A stretch of 64,000 nucleotides of DNA from Pseudophaeobacter sp. EL27 (lineage in GTDB: Bacteria > Pseudomonadota > Alphaproteobacteria > Rhodobacterales > Rhodobacteraceae), in NCBI RefSeq assembly GCF_900313025.1, contig NZ_OMPQ01000009.1, forward strand, positions 388,072 to 452,071. Direction: 5' to 3'. The position numbers were made by a program, and so were the translations under genes. The notes below the pieces were generated by a model that saw only the letters and a program-made list of their open reading frames with translations, ran no database searches and was not told the origin of the DNA. This document shows, one piece after another, positions 51,138 through 60,755 of the stretch (positions are counted from its first letter, which is position 1; each line of letters begins with the position of its first letter).

Positions 51138-52763
51138 ATGACCAAAATCAACTCCCCGAGACTTGCTGCACGTCTCAAATATGGGCTTTTTGCGCTTGCT
51201 TTGGGCAGCGTGAGCGGTTTTGGTTTTGGGACCATGGCGACCGCGCAATCGACGGCCTTTCGCCAAGCGGTCGCTGAAACCGCCTCGGTTAACGATGGTG
51301 TTGCGCAGTTTTATCGCGAAAATACCTATTCTGCCCTTTGGACAGGGGATGACCAGGCATCAAGCCTGCGCCGCGCGGCATTGCTGCGTGCCCTGGAAGA
51401 GGCTTCAGCCCACGGATTGCCGGACCAATCCGGAACTGCGGCGGGCTTGGTAGAGCAGATGCGGAACGCCCGCACCGCGCGTGATTTTGGCCAGGTAGAG
51501 GCAGCGCTCAGCACTGCCTTTGTTAACTATGCTGCCATGGTGCAGACCGGATTGCTGAAACCCTCCAGTATTGACAGCGGCATGGTGCGCAAACGTCGCG
51601 ATCACGACGGTGCAGCCGTGCTGGCAGGCATGCGGGACAACCAGCCCTTTGCCTATCTGCGCACCCTGGTGCCGGCCTCGCCGCAGTATCGCGCCTTGAT
51701 GCGGGAAAAACTGCGCCTGGAGCTGCTGCAGGCGGCTGGTGGCTGGGGCCCAACGGTTCCTGGCAAGAAACTGGAGCCCGGTGACACTGGTCAAAACGTT
51801 GTTGCATTGCGAAACCGCCTGATCGCTCTGGGTTATATGGAGCGCAGCGCCACCGCCAGTTATGATCGTGTCATGGAACGTGCCGTCGAGAGCTTTCAGT
51901 CCGATCATGGGCTGGAAGTGGACGGTGTCGCCGGTGGCGGCACCCTGAAAGAGATCAACCGTCCTGTCCGGGATCGTCTGAAATCGGTGATTGTCGCCAT
52001 GGAGCGAGAGCGCTGGCTGACGCCGGAGCGTGGTGAGCGTCATGTTCTGGTCAACCAAACTGATTTCACCGCCAAGATCATCGACAATGGCGATGTCACC
52101 TTTGAGACCCGTTCGGTCATCGGCAAGAACGTGCATGACCGCCGCTCGCCAGAGTTTTCCGATGTGATGGAGCATATGGTGATCAACCCGAGCTGGCACG
52201 TGCCGCGCTCAATCATCACCAAGGAATACCTGCCCAAGCTGCGCAACAACCCCAATGCGGTTGGCCACATTCAAATCACCGATAGCCGGGGCCGGGTGGT
52301 CAACCGGGGGTCGGTTGATTTCTCGCAGTACACTGCCCGCAGCTTCCCCTTCGCCATGCGCCAGCCGCCCAGCACTCGCAACGCTCTGGGTCTGGTTAAG
52401 TTCATCTTCCCGAACAAGCACAATATCTATCTGCATGACACGCCGCAAAAGAGCCTGTTCAAACGTGAAGTCCGTGCATTCTCGCATGGTTGTATCCGTT
52501 TAGCGCAACCCTTTGAGTTTGCCTATGCGCTGCTGGCCAAGCAAACTGAAGATCCAATCGACTTTTTCCACCGGATCCTGAAATCTGGCAAGGAAACCAA
52601 GGTCGACCTGGAACAGCAGGTGCCTGTTCACATTATCTACCGAACCGCATATGTGTCCAACAAAGGCCGGGCCGAGTTCCGCCGGGATGTCTATGGGCGT
52701 GATGCCAAGGTCTGGTCTGCACTAGAGCAGGCCGGCGTATCACTGACTGACGTTCAGGGGTAA
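51138..52763 (+). CDS. L,D-transpeptidase, YcbB/LdtD type
   Basis: A 541-residue periplasmic enzyme that forms 3-3 peptidoglycan crosslinks. ATG 51138 ([20 protein letters not shown]) opens a signal anchor. A scaffold domain follows (~45-200). A PG_binding_1 domain lies at ~212-275 ([40 protein letters not shown]). The YkuD catalytic domain covers ~290-475: [26 protein letters not shown] and the active-site FSHGCIRL (Cys near 451). It is divergent from the DUF882 peptidase. The frame from 51102 lacks a better site. Confidence 0.92.
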   Translation: MTKINSPRLAARLKYGLFALALGSVSGFGFGTMATAQSTAFRQAVAETASVNDGVAQFYRENTYSALWTGDDQASSLRRAALLRALEEASAHGLPDQSGTAAGLVEQMRNARTARDFGQVEAALSTAFVNYAAMVQTGLLKPSSIDSGMVRKRRDHDGAAVLAGMRDNQPFAYLRTLVPASPQYRALMREKLRLELLQAAGGWGPTVPGKKLEPGDTGQNVVALRNRLIALGYMERSATASYDRVMERAVESFQSDHGLEVDGVAGGGTLKEINRPVRDRLKSVIVAMERERWLTPERGERHVLVNQTDFTAKIIDNGDVTFETRSVIGKNVHDRRSPEFSDVMEHMVINPSWHVPRSIITKEYLPKLRNNPNAVGHIQITDSRGRVVNRGSVDFSQYTARSFPFAMRQPPSTRNALGLVKFIFPNKHNIYLHDTPQKSLFKREVRAFSHGCIRLAQPFEFAYALLAKQTEDPIDFFHRILKSGKETKVDLEQQVPVHIIYRTAYVSNKGRAEFRRDVYGRDAKVWSALEQAGVSLTDVQG

Positions 52764-52809
52764 ATTCTGGGGCCCGATCAGGAGCTTGAGCCGGAAAGGG
52801 CCCCTAGAT

Positions 52810-53883
52810 ATGTACACAGTTCGCGAAATCGCAGAGGCCATTGGTGTTGACGCGCAGGGTGACCTGGACCTGGTGATCGTCCGTGCGGCAGAGCCACAGG
52901 ATGCCGGACCGCAGGATCTGGCCATGGCTACTTCTGCCAAATATGCCGAAGGTCTTTCCCAGGGGGCGGCTCAAGTGGCCCTGCTGTGGGAAGGGGCCGA
53001 TTGGCAGGCCTTGGGTCTGAAGGCCGCATTGTTTGCCGCCCGCCCGCGCATGGCTTTGGGTGGTGTTTCTGTTCTGATGGATAAGGGGCAGGGCTTTGGC
53101 ACTGGCATTCACCCTTCTGCCGTTATTGATCCCACAGCGGTACTCGCAGAGGGCGTCTCGGTTGGACCTTTGAGCATCATTGCCGCCGGCGCAAAAATTG
53201 GTGCGGGTTCGGTGATTGGGCCACATTGCTATATTGGCGCTGAGGTAGAGATCGGCGCGGAGGCGCAGCTGCGCGAGATGGTCTCGATCGGTGCGCGGGC
53301 CCGCATCGGTGCCCGGTTTCGCGCCCAGCCCGGTGCTCGGGTCGGCAGCGATGGGTTTTCCTATGTGACTCCGGAAGTCTCCGGCGTGGAAAACGTGCGC
53401 AAGACCGTTGGCGATCAAGGCGATGCCAGATCGCAAAGCTGGCTGCGCATTCACTCGCTGGGCGCGGTTTCGATCGGGGACGATGTGGAGATTGGCGCCA
53501 ATTGCACCATCGATAATGGCACCATCCGCGACACTGAGATCGGATCCGGCAGCAAGTTGGATAATCAGGTGCATGTGGGGCATAACACCCGTATTGGCCG
53601 TGATTGTCTGATCTGCGGTCAATGTGGCCTGTCGGGATCGGTTGAGGTGGGCGACAATGTTGTTTTGGGTGGTCAATGTGGTGCTGCCGACAATATCTTT
53701 ATCGGCGACGGCGTGATTGCCGGCGGGGCGACCAAGATCATCTCCAATGTGCCTGCCGGGCGGGTGGTTATGGGCTACCCTGCGGTGAAGATGGAGACCC
53801 ATACCGAGATCTACAAAGCGCAGCGACGTTTGCCACGGCTGATGCAGGACATAGAAAACCTGAAAAAGGCTGTTTTCAAATAG
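52810..53883 (+). CDS. lpxD: UDP-3-O-acylglucosamine N-acyltransferase (LpxD)
   Basis: A 357-residue trimeric left-handed beta-helix enzyme of lipid A synthesis that transfers a hydroxyacyl chain from ACP to UDP-3-O-acyl-glucosamine. The N-terminal domain [18 protein letters not shown] is followed from residue ~100 by hexapeptide repeats ([40 protein letters not shown]). The catalytic His segment is [17 protein letters not shown] 52810 begins the conserved domain; TTG 52786 is possible. It is followed by a dedicated ACP and a KAS gene, so the three may act together on a special acyl chain (inference). Confidence 0.9.
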   Translation: MYTVREIAEAIGVDAQGDLDLVIVRAAEPQDAGPQDLAMATSAKYAEGLSQGAAQVALLWEGADWQALGLKAALFAARPRMALGGVSVLMDKGQGFGTGIHPSAVIDPTAVLAEGVSVGPLSIIAAGAKIGAGSVIGPHCYIGAEVEIGAEAQLREMVSIGARARIGARFRAQPGARVGSDGFSYVTPEVSGVENVRKTVGDQGDARSQSWLRIHSLGAVSIGDDVEIGANCTIDNGTIRDTEIGSGSKLDNQVHVGHNTRIGRDCLICGQCGLSGSVEVGDNVVLGGQCGAADNIFIGDGVIAGGATKIISNVPAGRVVMGYPAVKMETHTEIYKAQRRLPRLMQDIENLKKAVFK

Positions 53884-53931
53884 GGTTTCACCCGCTACAT
53901 CTTTCGCGACATCACAGATCAGGGGGCCAGA

Positions 53932-54189
53932 ATGAGCACTCAGGACAAGGTCATTGCAATTGTCGCCGAACAGGCGCTGCTTGAACCATCGGATGTAACC
54001 CTTACCAGCACCTTGGAAGATCTCGGGATCGACAGCATGGGGTTGGTGGAGTGCATTTTTGCCATTGAAGAGGAATTTGATATCTCAATTCCCTTCAACT
54101 CCAACACCCCAGAGGACAGCGATTTCGACATTTCGAACGTTGCCTCCATCATAGCCGGGATTGACAAATTAGTGTCACAGAGCGCGTGA
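53932..54189 (+). CDS. Acyl carrier protein
   Basis: An 85-residue acidic ACP with the phosphopantetheine site GIDSMGL (Ser35). Helix motifs are VIAIVAEQALLEPSDVTLTS and CIFAIEEEFDISIPF. It is not the housekeeping ACP by sequence (DSMG rather than DSLD) and lies between lpxD and a KAS gene, which suggests a specialised carrier. Spacing to neighbours is 48 and 31 bp. Confidence 0.9.
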   Translation: MSTQDKVIAIVAEQALLEPSDVTLTSTLEDLGIDSMGLVECIFAIEEEFDISIPFNSNTPEDSDFDISNVASIIAGIDKLVSQSA

Positions 54190-54220
54190 TATCAGCGTCT
54201 GAATCCCTGGGGAAAAACAC

Positions 54221-55429
54221 ATGAAGCGCGTTGTCATTACCGGAGCGGGGACAATCAATGCTCTGGGGCATTCGGTTGCTGCCACCTTTGAAGCCATGCG
54301 GGAAGGGCGCTGCGGCATCGGCGAGCTGGAGTTTCGCGACGTAGAGCGCCTGTCCATTCGGATTGGTGGTCAGGTGCGCGGTTTCGAGGCCGAGGGGCGC
54401 TTCAATCGTCAACAGATGAGCCTTTATGATCGGTTCACCCAGTTCACGCTGACGGCCGCTAAGGAAGCAATTGAGCAATCGGGGTTGGAATTCCACGGGG
54501 AGCTATCCGCAAAATCGGGCGTGGTTCTGGGTACCGCCGGGGGCGGGGTTTCCACCTGGGACGACAATTACCGCTCCGTTTATGAAGACGGCAAAAACCG
54601 GGTGCATCCCTTTGTGGTGCCCAAGCTGATGAACAATGCAGCTGCCAGCCATGTCTCGATGGAGTTCAACCTCAAAGGCCCCAGCTTTACCGTATCGACC
54701 GCCTGTGCCTCGTCCAATCATGCCATGGCCCAGGCCTTTCAGATGGTGCGCTCCGGCATGAGCCCGGTGATGATCACCGGTGGATCTGAATCGATGCTGT
54801 GCTTTGGGGGGGTCAAGGCCTGGGAAGGGCTGCGGGTCATGTCAAAAGAGGCATGTCGCCCCTTTAGCGCCAATCGCAATGGCATGGTCCAGGGCGAGGG
54901 AGCAGGGATTTTTGTCTTTGAGGACTATGATCACGCCCAGGCGCGTGGGGCGAATATTCTGTGCGAAGTTCTGGGCTTTGCCATGTCCTCGGATGCTTCG
55001 GATATTGTCATGCCCAGCAAACAGGGGGCGGCGCGCGCCATTTCAGGTGCATTGCAGGATGCAGGCGTTGACCGGGGCCGTGTTGGCTACATCAATGCCC
55101 ATGGCACGGGCACAGTGGCCAATGACAAAACCGAATGCGCCGCGGTGGCCGATGTCTTTGGTCCCCATGCTGACAATCTGATGATGTCCTCGACCAAATC
55201 CATGCATGGGCATCTGATTGGCGGCACCGGAGCGGTTGAGCTTTTGGCTTGCATCATGGCGCTCAAAGACGGGGTGATTGCGCCGACCATTGGCTATGAA
55301 GAGCCCGATCCGGAATGCGCCCTGGATGTGGTGCCAAATGAGGCCCGTGAAGCCCGGGTGGATGTGGCGCTGTCCAATGCCTTTGCCTTCGGCGGTTTGA
55401 ACGCTGTACTGGCCCTGGGGCGGATCTAA
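54221..55429 (+). CDS. Beta-ketoacyl-ACP synthase II-type (FabF/NodE-like)
   Basis: A 402-residue condensing enzyme with the complete Cys-His-His triad: VSTACASSNHAMA (Cys near 163), INAHGTGTVANDK and KSMHGHLIGGTGAVE. Near full FabF length with GSESMLCFGG. It elongates acyl-ACP. Position after a dedicated ACP and lpxD suggests it builds an acyl chain for lipid A or another envelope lipid rather than bulk fatty-acid synthesis (inference). A bidirectional terminator follows at 55452. Confidence 0.9.
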   Translation: MKRVVITGAGTINALGHSVAATFEAMREGRCGIGELEFRDVERLSIRIGGQVRGFEAEGRFNRQQMSLYDRFTQFTLTAAKEAIEQSGLEFHGELSAKSGVVLGTAGGGVSTWDDNYRSVYEDGKNRVHPFVVPKLMNNAAASHVSMEFNLKGPSFTVSTACASSNHAMAQAFQMVRSGMSPVMITGGSESMLCFGGVKAWEGLRVMSKEACRPFSANRNGMVQGEGAGIFVFEDYDHAQARGANILCEVLGFAMSSDASDIVMPSKQGAARAISGALQDAGVDRGRVGYINAHGTGTVANDKTECAAVADVFGPHADNLMMSSTKSMHGHLIGGTGAVELLACIMALKDGVIAPTIGYEEPDPECALDVVPNEAREARVDVALSNAFAFGGLNAVLALGRI

Positions 55430-55451
55430 ATCACGCGGAAGTACTGATAAC

Positions 55452-55488
55452 AAAAATCCACCGCAGATCCGGGACCAGCGGTGGTTTC
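55452..55488. terminator. Bidirectional terminator
   Basis: Stem CCACCGC / GCGGTGG (55458-55464 and 55478-55484), with AAAAAT before and TTT after. It separates the convergent KAS and ialB genes. Confidence 0.8.
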
Positions 55489-55505
55489 AACATGTTCTGG
55501 TCAGG

Positions 55506-56141
55506 TTACTGTTTCACTACGTCGACAATATTGTAACCGGCAGTAAAGCCCTTGAGTGACATCTTCATCTCAACCAGCTGATCTGGCGCAGGCGCAGGTC
55601 GCAGCGACAGAGTGGCTTCGCCGCCGGCCTTAAAGGTATCAATGTCTGCCTGTGTCAAACCAATCTGAGCGACGCAGCCAAGAGGGTTGCAAAAGGAATA
55701 GTTGTAGCGTTTGCCGGGGGCGCCATCGACCGAGATGGTCAAGGCAGCGGGCAGCAGCGTTTCCAGCGGCACAATAATGGTGGCACCGGCAACAGCCTGT
55801 CCACCGGGTTGATCAATCCGAAACAGCGAAACCTCGGCCATTGGGTTACCATTAGGATCCGTCAGAATTTGCAGCAACGAGCAGGGATCGGTTTCGGTGT
55901 CGGTTTTTATGCAGGCCAGATCCCAATCGCCATGGGTCTCTTTGGCGTAGCGATCACCCAGCTGTGGGGTGCCAGCATCGACGGGCTGGCCGAGATCCAA
56001 CATCTGATCGGCTGTTGATTCGCTGGCTTCGGCCACCGGTTCGGAGGTTTCGGTAGCAGCTGTGCCGCTTTCCTGGGCTGACAAAGCGCTTGTCACCGCC
56101 ATCAGCGCGGCCAGGGTCATCGGCGTAAGGGACTTGATCAT
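55506..56141 (-). CDS. Invasion-associated locus B (IalB) family protein
   Basis: A 211-residue secreted protein. The signal peptide ends near TSALSAQ, followed by an acidic Glu/Thr-rich segment (~25-60). The IalB domain follows: HGDWDLACIKTDTETDPCSL, LLQILTDPNGNPMAEVSLFR, AGATIIVPLETLLPAALTIS and FCNPLGCVAQIGLTQADID. The Cys pairs (C..C) are those conserved in the family. Named for Bartonella, but common in free-living alphaproteobacteria, where its envelope role is unclear. Confidence 0.87.
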   Translation of the reverse strand: MIKSLTPMTLAALMAVTSALSAQESGTAATETSEPVAEASESTADQMLDLGQPVDAGTPQLGDRYAKETHGDWDLACIKTDTETDPCSLLQILTDPNGNPMAEVSLFRIDQPGGQAVAGATIIVPLETLLPAALTISVDGAPGKRYNYSFCNPLGCVAQIGLTQADIDTFKAGGEATLSLRPAPAPDQLVEMKMSLKGFTAGYNIVDVVKQ

Positions 56142-56284
56142 GAATGCCTCATTATTCTCAGGTCGTTTGCAAAGGCTTTACCATGTTGAAGCAGGAGTGT
56201 CAGGTCTCAATCCCGCAGCCGCTGAAGAATAGGCAAGGAATTGACTGCAAGTTGAATAACAAGTGAAACGTTTGGAACCAAAGC

Positions 56285-56352
56285 AAAAAAGGAAGCTCTC
56301 CGGCTTCCTTTTTTGTTTCGTTCTCCCCGTCGGACTGGCCGACTTAGTTATT
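56285..56352 (-). ncRNA. Putative small RNA 1
   Basis: On the minus strand, TTGACC (56382-56387), a 17-bp spacer and TAACGT (56359-56364) form a good sigma-70-type promoter. About 68 nt downstream ends in terminator stem GGAAGC/GCTTCC (56291-56296 and 56303-56308) plus a T6 run. Between them lies a small stem GTCGG/CCGAC followed by GGGGAGAACG. No ORF fits. CCTCCT lies between -10 and the expected start, so it may be just outside the RNA. Promoter, compact size and terminator support an sRNA; its identity is unknown. Confidence 0.5.
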
Positions 56353-56537
56353 AGGAGGACGTTACGAAAGCCCTGTGCCTGGGTCAACATGCAATAGTAA
56401 AAAAATGTATCACTCTGCTGCTTTACCCGGATTTCTGGCTTTGTTTGCCCTGGAATCGTTTCGATTTTTGACTTTCACCCTACCAATGCTGTGCGGGGAT
56501 GTGAAAATGCGGAAAAAATAGGCAGAGATGTTAAGCC

Positions 56538-56624
56538 AAAAAAAGGGCCGTGCCTGCGGCACGGCCAGTCTGACAGGGAGGAAATGCCCGTCGCGATCTC
56601 GATTAGAGAGGACGGGCATGACAT
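56538..56624 (-). ncRNA. Putative small RNA 2 with exposed anti-Shine-Dalgarno linker
   Basis: On the minus strand, TTGAAA (56653-56658), a 16-bp spacer and TATATG (56631-56636) place a start near 56624. Stem 1 pairs ATGCCCGTC with GACGGGCAT (56584-56592 and 56611-56619). A single-stranded linker TTCCTCCCTGTC (56572-56583) follows. Then a perfect 9-bp terminator stem GGCCGTGCC/GGCACGGCC with T7 ends the RNA. Two hairpins with a CCTCCC linker are the layout of alphaproteobacterial stress sRNAs of the CcsR/CuckooS kind. The promoter resembles RpoH-type elements. About 87 nt, with no ORF. Identity is inference. Confidence 0.7.
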
Positions 56625-56752
56625 TGATCGCATATAAAAGTTAATATTCTGTTTTCAAGGGACAGGGCTTGCCAGCTGCGCCATCGACGCGATTCCTGGC
56701 GGTGGTTTCTACTGAGCTTTTGAGGGCATCTAATGGCAGGCAAAGGAAGACC

Positions 56753-58297
56753 ATGACGGACAAGATTTTTATTGGTGGTGGCGGTGAAGGTTACGGCGAA
56801 CCGCAGGAGATGAGCTTCAAATATGCCAATCGCCACGGGTTGATAGCCGGGGCCACGGGAACGGGGAAGACAGTAACCCTGCAGATCCTGGCCGAAAGCT
56901 TTTCCCAGGCTGGGGTTCCGGTGATCCTGGCCGATGTCAAAGGTGATCTTTCGGGGTTGGCTAAGCCCGGAACGCCTTCCCATAAGTTGCATGATGCCTT
57001 TACTGGACGGGCAGAGACAATCGGCTTTGACTCGTATCACTATCACAGCTGCCCGGTCACGTTTTGGGACTTGTTCGGCCAGCAGGGCCACCCGGTCCGT
57101 ACTACCGTCGCAGAGATGGGGCCTTTATTGCTGGCACAATTGCTGGAGTTGAGCGAGGCCCAGGAAGGGATCCTGAACATCGCCTTTCGACTTGCGGATG
57201 AACAGGCCTTGCCCCTGCTGGACCTCAAAGACCTGCAGGCGTTGCTGGTCTGGATCGGTGAAAATAGGGGCGCGCTGTCACTGCGCTACGGAAATGTCTC
57301 TCCGGCCTCAGTAGGGGCGATCCAGCGCCGCCTTTTAGTGTTGGAAAACCAAGGCGGAGCTGATCTCTTTGGCGAGCCGGCCCTGGCGCTTGAGGATCTG
57401 ATGCGTCAGGACCGCGAAGGGCGGGGCATGATCAATATTCTGGCCTCCGATAAGCTGATGGCAGCGCCCAAGCTCTATGCAACCTTTCTGCTCTGGCTGT
57501 TGAGCGAGCTATTTGAAGAACTGCCCGAAGTGGGCGATCCGGAAAAACCCCGATTGGTGTTCTTTTTTGATGAGGCGCATCTCTTGTTTGAAGATGCCCC
57601 CAAGGCGTTGGTCGACAAGGTGGAACAGGTGGCGCGGCTGATCCGCTCAAAAGGGGTTGGCATCTATTTCATTACCCAAAACCCTGGTGACGTACCGGAG
57701 GATATTCTGGGCCAGCTGGGCAATCGCATCCAGCATGCGCTGCGCGCCTTTACCGCACGCGATCGCAAGAACCTGAAGCTGGCGGCGGAGACCTACCGCG
57801 AAAACCCGCGCTTTTCGACCGAGGATGCCATTCGAGAGGTCGGGGTTGGCGAAGCGGTGACTTCGATGCTGCAAAAGAAAGGCGTGCCGGGCATTGTCGA
57901 GCGCACCTTAATCCGGCCACCCAGCAGCCAGTTGGGGCCGCTGAACAAAGCGGAACGCGCCGAAATGCTCCGGTCATCTGATATGGCAGGGAAATACGAC
58001 AAACCCATTGATCGCCACTCCGCCTATGAGATCTTGCTGGCGCGCACCAGTAAGGCGGCGGAGGAAGCGGAGGCTGCCGAGACCAAGGCGGAAGAGGCAC
58101 CGGAGCCCATGGCACGGGAATTCAATGCCGCGCGGCGTTTCTCCGGCTCCCGCATTCCGCGCTCATCATCGCGCAGGCATAGGCCCAAGGACACTTTTGC
58201 CTCTGCCATGTCGGAAGCTGTGATCAAAGAATTGAAAGGCACCACGGGTCGGCGTCTGGTGCGTGGTATCCTGGGCGGTTTGTTCAAAGGGCGTTAA
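56753..58297 (+). CDS. HerA-like/DUF853 ATPase (YjgR type)
   Basis: A 514-residue P-loop ATPase. ATG 56753 ([20 protein letters not shown]) has GGAAG upstream; the longer frame to 56669 crosses the sRNA promoter. Walker A is [11 protein letters not shown], Walker [13 protein letters not shown], and a sensor motif is [23 protein letters not shown]853/YjgR proteins belong to the HerA-FtsK superfamily; their role is not established. The C-terminal ~70 residues are Ala/Glu-rich and then basic ([17 protein letters not shown]). It stands alone, with a terminator-like structure after it. Confidence 0.85.
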   Translation: MTDKIFIGGGGEGYGEPQEMSFKYANRHGLIAGATGTGKTVTLQILAESFSQAGVPVILADVKGDLSGLAKPGTPSHKLHDAFTGRAETIGFDSYHYHSCPVTFWDLFGQQGHPVRTTVAEMGPLLLAQLLELSEAQEGILNIAFRLADEQALPLLDLKDLQALLVWIGENRGALSLRYGNVSPASVGAIQRRLLVLENQGGADLFGEPALALEDLMRQDREGRGMINILASDKLMAAPKLYATFLLWLLSELFEELPEVGDPEKPRLVFFFDEAHLLFEDAPKALVDKVEQVARLIRSKGVGIYFITQNPGDVPEDILGQLGNRIQHALRAFTARDRKNLKLAAETYRENPRFSTEDAIREVGVGEAVTSMLQKKGVPGIVERTLIRPPSSQLGPLNKAERAEMLRSSDMAGKYDKPIDRHSAYEILLARTSKAAEEAEAAETKAEEAPEPMAREFNAARRFSGSRIPRSSSRRHRPKDTFASAMSEAVIKELKGTTGRRLVRGILGGLFKGR

Positions 58298-58301
58298 CAG
58301 A

Positions 58302-58359
58302 ATAGGGGGCTGGCGTTTGCCAGCCCCCTATGGGTTCCGCCTTCGGCGGGGATATTTTT
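58302..58359. terminator. Double hairpin after the DUF853 gene
   Basis: A perfect 13-bp stem (58302-58314 with 58319-58331, loop GTTT) of ATAGGGGGCTGGC type. Then CCGCC-TTC-GGCGG (58337-58349) is followed by GATATTTTT. The second unit resembles a terminator motif I recall in many Rhodobacteraceae genomes. Confidence 0.7.
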
Positions 58360-58422
58360 GGCCAAATGAAATGGAGGCCAGGTGTGAAGGGGCGCTCAAA
58401 TCCGTGAGCGGCCTTTTTTTGA

Positions 58423-59745
58423 TTACTTTTCCGGGATCAAGCCACGGGGGCTGAAGCGCAGCACAAGGAGCAGGATCAATCCCATGGTGAAGAGACGCAT
58501 ATGAGCCGCATTCTCCATCAGATGTCCGCGCAGGAAGCTGCCTTCCTCGAGGCCGGAGGTCAGCAAGGTGATGAGCTCGAGACTCATGGGTTCAACCTTG
58601 ATCCAGAGGAACCAGATCAGGAAACCGCCGAGTACCGAGCCGAAGTTGTTGCCCGAACCTCCGACAATGACCATCACCCAGATCAGGAAGGTAAAGCGCA
58701 GCGGATTATAGGTCCCCGGTGTCAATTGCCCATCCAGGGTGGTCATCATGGCGCCGGCAATGCCGCAGATGGCGGAACCAAGTACAAAGATCTGCAAATG
58801 GCGCTTGGTGACGTTTTTGCCCATCGCCCGAGCCGCGACCTCGTTATCGCGAATGGCACGCATCATCCTCCCCCAGGGGCTTTTGAGGGCCATCTGTGCC
58901 ATCCAGAGAAGCGCGATCAAGACGATCGAAAACAGCATTGCATAGCCCAGCTTGACGTAGAGCGTAGAGCCCAGAACCGGATCCATTCCCAGGCTGGCAA
59001 ACCACTCGACATAGGCCGGGTCGTTTTGCAGATCGACCTCATAGGGGACGGGACGGGGCAGGCCGACGACGTTCTTCACGCCGCGCGACAGCCAGTCTTC
59101 GTTCTTGAGGATGGCGATGATAATCTCGGCAATGCCCAGGGTGGCAATCGCCAGATAATCCGACCGCAGCCCCAGCGCAGTTTTTCCGATCAACCAGGCC
59201 GTGCCCGCTGCCAGTAAGCCGCCAACAGGCCAGGACAGGATCACCGGCCAGCCAAGACCGCCGAGATTGCCTGAAATCGCCGGAGATATCTCCTCGATTG
59301 CTTCAATCGAAGGGTCAAACAGAGCGCGGTAGATCAGGAAGCCAACCACAAGAATGGCCAGAACCAGAAGGCTGCGCAGGCGACCTTTGGGAAGGACCCG
59401 GGTCACCGCAACGGCAGAGATCACTGTCAGCGCTCCCATGACCATTGCCATCAGAACGCCCGGCCCACCTGCGCTCCAGGCGCCCGGGGTGGGCGGTGTG
59501 GCGGTCAGGACAACAGCCAGGCCGCCAAGTGCGGTGAAGCCCATGATGCCCACATTGAACAACCCGGCAAAACCCCATTGCAGATTGACCCCCAGCGCCA
59601 TGATGGCAGAGATCAGCCCCATGTTGAGGATCACCAGCGACGAGTTCCAGGAACCCGAGAAAAAGCTCCAGTCGGTAAGGCCTTCGAGCAGGATCAGCAG
59701 CGCTACGGCGGCAAACATCAAGCTGTGTTTCATGGTGTCAGTCAT
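58423..59745 (-). CDS. livM: Branched-chain amino-acid ABC transporter permease LivM
   Basis: A 440-residue inner-membrane permease, last gene of the liv cluster. LivM motifs are NMGLISAIMALGVNLQWGFA, GLFNVGIMGFTALGG, LRSDYLAIATLGIAEIII and FLIWVMVIVGGSGNNFGSVL. The EAA-like coupling segment is MMRAIRDNEVAARAMGKNV. It is longer than typical LivM because of a hydrophobic insert near residues 105-190. Its ATG overlaps the livH stop (ATGA). Confidence 0.92.
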   Translation of the reverse strand: MTDTMKHSLMFAAVALLILLEGLTDWSFFSGSWNSSLVILNMGLISAIMALGVNLQWGFAGLFNVGIMGFTALGGLAVVLTATPPTPGAWSAGGPGVLMAMVMGALTVISAVAVTRVLPKGRLRSLLVLAILVVGFLIYRALFDPSIEAIEEISPAISGNLGGLGWPVILSWPVGGLLAAGTAWLIGKTALGLRSDYLAIATLGIAEIIIAILKNEDWLSRGVKNVVGLPRPVPYEVDLQNDPAYVEWFASLGMDPVLGSTLYVKLGYAMLFSIVLIALLWMAQMALKSPWGRMMRAIRDNEVAARAMGKNVTKRHLQIFVLGSAICGIAGAMMTTLDGQLTPGTYNPLRFTFLIWVMVIVGGSGNNFGSVLGGFLIWFLWIKVEPMSLELITLLTSGLEEGSFLRGHLMENAAHMRLFTMGLILLLVLRFSPRGLIPEK

Positions 59746-60752
59746 ACCGATTTCCCCTTGAAGAGCCCTGTCGGCTTGAACAGGAGGACGATGATCAGGA
59801 TCGCAAAAGAAACCGCGAATTTATAGTCGGTGCTCATCAGTTGCACCAACCCATCCGGGTCGAGATTGTCCGGCATCAAATACCGCAGAACCTTCTTCCA
59901 GGCATAGGTTATGGTGACCTCGGAAAAGGCGATGATGAAGCCGCCCGCGATGGCGCCCTGCGGGCTGCCCAACCCACCGACGATGGCGGAGGCAAAGATC
60001 GGCAGCAGCAGCTGGAAATAGGTGAAGGGCTTGAAGCTCTTGTCGAGCCCGTAGAGCACCCCCGCGATGGTGGCCAGTGTCGCCACGATCAGCCAAGTGT
60101 ACATCACCACGCGTTCCGGGTTGATGCCAGACAGCAGTGCCAGATCCTCATTGTCGGAATAGGCGCGCATGGATTTTCCGGTGCGGGTCCGGTTGAGGAA
60201 CCAGAACAGCAGCGCCACCACCACAATGGCCGTCACCACGGTGATGCCCTGAGTGGTCTTGATCGCCAGACCTTCGCGCAGGCCCGTCATTTCCTTGAAA
60301 GCGCGTGCCTTGATGATGAATCGTTCACCATCAGCAAAACGCTGATCGCCAGGCCCGATGATAAAGCGGACCAGCCCGTTCATCATGAACATCACACCCA
60401 GTGACACCATGACAAAGACAACAGGCTTGGCCTTCTGATCGCGATAGAACCGATAGACGGTGCGATCGGTTACCAGCACCAGCGCCATCGTCGCCAGAAT
60501 GCCAAAGGGCAGGGCCAGCAGGGCTGTTGGCAACACGCCAAACCCAATGCCCCAGGATTGGAACAACCAGGTGAACAGAATGGTCATCATGGTGCCAAAG
60601 GCCATGGTGTCACCATGGGCAAAATTGGAAAATCGCAGGATGCTATAGATCAGCGTCACCCCAAGGGCGCCGAGCGCCAGCTGGCTGCCATAGGCCACGG
60701 CGGGAATCATCACAAAATTGGTAAGCGCCACAATGGCATTAAGAAAATCCAT
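59742..60752 (-). CDS. livH: Branched-chain amino-acid ABC transporter permease LivH
   Basis: A 336-residue permease. The LivH pattern is SQLALGALGVTLIYSILRFS, NFAHGDTMAFGTMM, IGPGDQRFADGERFIIKARA, AYSDNEDLALLSGINPERV (coupling segment) and IFASAIVGGLGSPQGAIAGG. Translationally coupled to livM. Three bases after livF. Confidence 0.93.
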   Translation of the reverse strand: MDFLNAIVALTNFVMIPAVAYGSQLALGALGVTLIYSILRFSNFAHGDTMAFGTMMTILFTWLFQSWGIGFGVLPTALLALPFGILATMALVLVTDRTVYRFYRDQKAKPVVFVMVSLGVMFMMNGLVRFIIGPGDQRFADGERFIIKARAFKEMTGLREGLAIKTTQGITVVTAIVVVALLFWFLNRTRTGKSMRAYSDNEDLALLSGINPERVVMYTWLIVATLATIAGVLYGLDKSFKPFTYFQLLLPIFASAIVGGLGSPQGAIAGGFIIAFSEVTITYAWKKVLRYLMPDNLDPDGLVQLMSTDYKFAVSFAILIIVLLFKPTGLFKGKSV

Positions 60753-60755
60753 CGG

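Noticed and set aside
56178-56390. 70-codon minus-strand frame
   Set aside because: It runs through a promoter, hairpin and terminator that better define a small RNA, and its product resembles nothing known.
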